Below, piece after piece: positions 3,947 to 6,389 of a stretch of DNA of 6,389 nt. The position numbers were made by a program, and so were the translations under genes. A model generated the notes under the pieces. That model did not search any database, was not told the DNA's origin, and saw nothing but the letters and a program-made list of their open reading frames with translations. The stretch lies in the NCBI GenBank assembly GCA_029288115.1, contig JARFPV010000315.1:1-6389 (forward strand), written 5' to 3'. The DNA comes from Akkermansiaceae bacterium (GTDB taxonomy: Bacteria; Verrucomicrobiota; Verrucomicrobiia; Verrucomicrobiales; Akkermansiaceae). The first letter of the stretch is position 1. Each line of letters begins with the position of its first letter.

Positions 3947-6389
3947 TCACTCTGCAATCACGGTCACCCGTACGTGGTCGATATCAAGGTAGCCCGGGCT
4001 GGTGGCCGGGCGTTGACGGGGCGCGATTTCAATGGCGAGCGGATCGCCGGGGGAGACTCCCTCAGGCATGGTGGCGGAATTCCATGAGAAACCAACGGTG
4101 GTCACGCTATTCGGAGGGCCGGGCGGGGTGTCGCCGGTAAGTTCGGCGAGTACGGTGCCGCGGGATTTCAGGCGGATGGTGTAACCGAGAAACGTGGCGA
4201 TTTCAGTTGCGTCAGCGTCGCGCACGCCGATGGCGGCACTGACGGTGTAGTTGCTGTCGGCAGCGATCGGACCTAGCTCGTGTTGGATCTTGGTATGCGG
4301 CTGGACTTGGCGGAAGGTCGCCATGAGCGGGCCTCGCATCGATCCAATCATACCTCGACCAGCCCCATCGTCCTGGAGTTGGTCGTCGGAGTACCACTTC
4401 CCGTTGCCCATGGGATTGAGCAGGCCCACCGCAGCATCCGAGCCCCAGTTTCCGACCCACTTCATACTGATCGCCCCGTCGGTGAGGTTGGCTTTCGGGT
4501 TGATGGTCACGGTGTTACCGATGACGGATATTTTCGGGTCACCGACCACGACTTTTGATTCGCTCAAATCGGAGATATTGCGGATAAAAAAGCGTCCTGC
4601 TCCCAGCTTGACCGGCTCATCGAAGGTCATTTCCAGAAGACTTCCCGGTTTTACCCTGAACATGTCATCAGCAGGGCTGAGTGAGACGAGCACTGGCGGC
4701 GTGTCGTCATCCTCAGGCACGCTTGGAGAGCTTGTTTTCGGCATTTTACGAACAAAACGCCTTGCCGCATCTGCGGTGATTCCGGGGAAGGGATGGCCGG
4801 CGAGACTCTCAATGGCGCCCGCTGCGATTTTGATGGAGCTGTCATCACCCAGACGACCAGAGGGGTGGATCGTCAACTGCGAATGCCGGATGCTCAACTG
4901 GCTCGAGGTCATGGGAATTGACTCTACGATATCGTTTTTGGAAACATTTCTTAATTCAACATCACCGCTACCTCGCTGGATCGGCTCGCTGAAGGTCAGC
5001 ACAATCCTGTCGTCCGAAGGTTGGTGATCGTTCCCCCGGATCATCTTCATGCGCACGATGGACGGTGCACTCTCAGCGGTTGCGTCGGAGATATTGGAAT
5101 CCATTCGCACCCCGGTGACATCGGAGAAGGCAGTCGCGTTGTTGCTCAGGCGGATGGCATCAATCAATGCATCCGATTTCCCCTCTCCCCGACGACCAGC
5201 CACGCCGAGCTTGGTGATCGAGTCAGCGAAGTCGATGTTGTCACTGGTGAAATGCGCGGAGGGCAGCTCATCGGGGGAACGGACAGCAGTGAGGTCAGGA
5301 TCGATCCAGACATTGAGTGTGTCTTTGCCGGAAACCACTTTCATTTGCCCGAGAAGCAGGTGGGTCGTGCCAGAGGCAAATTTGCCTTGCCCCGTGGCTA
5401 CCGCATCCCCTTTGAAACCGACCTGGAGCTGGTTCGGAGTCATCAGGATTCTCACGTCGGTGGTGATTGGATCATGGGGAATTCCATGGCTGTTAAAGGT
5501 CAGTCCGGCGTAGTTGGCACCATCGGGAACGTTGACCAGCACCGAGAACCAGATCTCTCCCGTCATGGCGGTGGCGAGGTCACGTAAATCCTGTCGATCC
5601 GGCCGCGCGTTCGCCGCATAGACCTTCTCAATGGTTCCCGTCTGGGTGATGCCGTAGTTTGGGTAAACGAGATCGGGGGCACTGATGATGAAAACGTGTT
5701 TCGATCCTTCGTAGAATCCGCCGTCAAATCCCTCATCGAGTCCATTTTCATTCAAGTCAGTCGCCACCAAAGCTGTCGAAAGCGAAGCTGTGGTGAAGTT
5801 CCAAGTCGTGTCATCCTTGATGCCGCGGAACCGGTTCCCTGAGAGATCACGAATCACGGTCGGGTCGATTCGGACAGAATAATCACGACCACCGAGAAGG
5901 CCGGATTCAAAGTCTTCCAGGAGGATCGTCTCCACCTTGCCGGGGAGTTTCCTGCGGAAGGTGGATGCCGAATGATCGATCTCGCTCTGCACACGCGTCC
6001 CGGCAAGTAGGACTGCACGGTTGGCGGTGAATATGTCCCCTTCTGTTCCATCGAGCCCATCAACACGCACCCGGCCTTCAAATACATGCAGCTCCACCTC
6101 GTCGCGGTGGCTTGAGGCATCAATACCAAAAGCGGTGCCGAGATCGACGATGCGCTGGTGCGGGGTCACCACGGTGAATCCCCTGCCCGCTTCCGATGGC
6201 ACCTGAAAGAAACCCCGGCCATGGTTCAGATGTAGAGTGCGCTCATCGACCAGTGTCAGGTCGGCAGGAGCCTCGATGACAGCACGCACGTCGTGCGGCA
6301 GTTCAAGCTCCACCACCCCGTGCTCGAGAACCACACGCGATCCTGTGGTCAGGGAGTTGCCCACTGGTTTATCAATGATACCTGCGTGG
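3947..6389 (-). CDS. FecR-domain protein with LamG-like, SbsA-type Ig-like and jelly-roll modules (5' end outside window)
   Basis: The reading frame is open through the right edge (upstream codons give AGIIDKP before the GTG at 6364), so the true start is outside the window; residues are numbered from that GTG. Residues 1-125 are a FecR domain (SRVVLEHGVVELEL, RGFTVVTPHQRIVDLGTAFG, VELHVFEGRVRV). FecR proteins usually relay signals to an ECF sigma factor across the membrane; an N-terminal anti-sigma or transmembrane part and a sigma-factor gene would be expected upstream. Residues 160-192 are the second half of an SbsA/Big_5-type Ig-like domain (TVIRDLSGN, TTWNFTT). Residues 198-419 duplicate the mature PEP-CTERM neighbour. 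Residues 433-540 are a complete Ig-like domain. Residues 554-630 are the first half of another (TPPVLVSLSPADD, MTFDEPVKLGAG). Residues 631-805 form a jelly-roll ending DIDHVRVTV. No sorting tail is present. Overall function is inferred from FecR only. Confidence 0.85.
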   Translation of the reverse strand, partial: HAGIIDKPVGNSLTTGSRVVLEHGVVELELPHDVRAVIEAPADLTLVDERTLHLNHGRGFFQVPSEAGRGFTVVTPHQRIVDLGTAFGIDASSHRDEVELHVFEGRVRVDGLDGTEGDIFTANRAVLLAGTRVQSEIDHSASTFRRKLPGKVETILLEDFESGLLGGRDYSVRIDPTVIRDLSGNRFRGIKDDTTWNFTTASLSTALVATDLNENGLDEGFDGGFYEGSKHVFIISAPDLVYPNYGITQTGTIEKVYAANARPDRQDLRDLATAMTGEIWFSVLVNVPDGANYAGLTFNSHGIPHDPITTDVRILMTPNQLQVGFKGDAVATGQGKFASGTTHLLLGQMKVVSGKDTLNVWIDPDLTAVRSPDELPSAHFTSDNIDFADSITKLGVAGRRGEGKSDALIDAIRLSNNATAFSDVTGVRMDSNISDATAESAPSIVRMKMIRGNDHQPSDDRIVLTFSEPIQRGSGDVELRNVSKNDIVESIPMTSSQLSIRHSQLTIHPSGRLGDDSSIKIAAGAIESLAGHPFPGITADAARRFVRKMPKTSSPSVPEDDDTPPVLVSLSPADDMFRVKPGSLLEMTFDEPVKLGAGRFFIRNISDLSESKVVVGDPKISVIGNTVTINPKANLTDGAISMKWVGNWGSDAAVGLLNPMGNGKWYSDDQLQDDGAGRGMIGSMRGPLMATFRQVQPHTKIQHELGPIAADSNYTVSAAIGVRDADATEIATFLGYTIRLKSRGTVLAELTGDTPPGPPNSVTTVGFSWNSATMPEGVSPGDPLAIEIAPRQRPATSPGYLDIDHVRVTVIAE

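Noticed and set aside
4864..4920. Low-complexity-looking SQLSIRHSQLTIH stretch in the FecR protein as translated repeat junk
   Set aside because: It fits the normal strand pattern of an SbsA-type Ig-like domain (value-at-time beta strands before a basic turn) and sits at the expected place in that domain.
4251..5027. Plus-strand 258-codon open frame opposite the FecR-protein gene
   Set aside because: It is antisense to conserved Ig-like and jelly-roll coding sequence, with no domain or signal of its own.
6362..6364. GTG at 6364 as the true start of the FecR-domain protein
   Set aside because: The frame stays open to the window edge, and the preceding codons (AGIIDKP) continue FecR-like sequence, so the GTG is an internal valine codon.

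Overview
The window looks like accessory chromosomal sequence from a Verrucomicrobiota bacterium, possibly a marine or other polysaccharide-degrading lineage. The evidence is a PEP-CTERM-tailed secreted protein, a FecR-domain protein carrying LamG-like and SbsA-type Ig-like modules plus a verrucomicrobial-style jelly-roll, and a secreted flavoprotein of the PF12831 type with carbohydrate-binding-like flanks. Planctomycetota is the main alternative. No ribosomal or other phylogenetic marker is present, so the placement rests on family composition only.

All three genes read on the minus strand, from right to left. At 6389-3947 is a large FecR-domain protein whose start lies beyond the right edge. 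After a 150-bp gap comes a 285-residue PEP-CTERM protein (3796-2939), followed by a clear intrinsic terminator (2899-2870). The 461-bp gap 2478-2938 then holds two tandem copies of a palindromic REPIN-like unit. The last gene (2477-81) is a 798-residue exported FAD-dependent oxidoreductase. A second, unrelated palindromic element (2-67) sits 13 bp past its stop codon.

The first two genes are linked by homology. Almost the whole mature part of the PEP-CTERM protein recurs inside the FecR protein at roughly half identity. It appears there without a signal peptide or sorting tail and is packed between Ig-like modules. The modules at the two ends of that insert are complementary halves of one Ig-like domain, and the insert seems to interrupt the C-terminal jelly-roll. 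The likely picture is a cell-envelope signalling protein (FecR) with an extracytoplasmic region built from parts of a surface protein. Its neighbour is an exosortase-sorted paralogue, and a separately transcribed secreted redox enzyme follows.

The most unusual material is non-coding. Four 31-nt REP-like sequences (GGAG head, hairpin, CAACC tail in three of four) are arranged as two head-to-head pairs. Their stems differ in sequence but keep the same geometry. A distinct 27-bp inverted-repeat element lies at the left edge. I see no tRNA, rRNA, CRISPR array or transposase gene.
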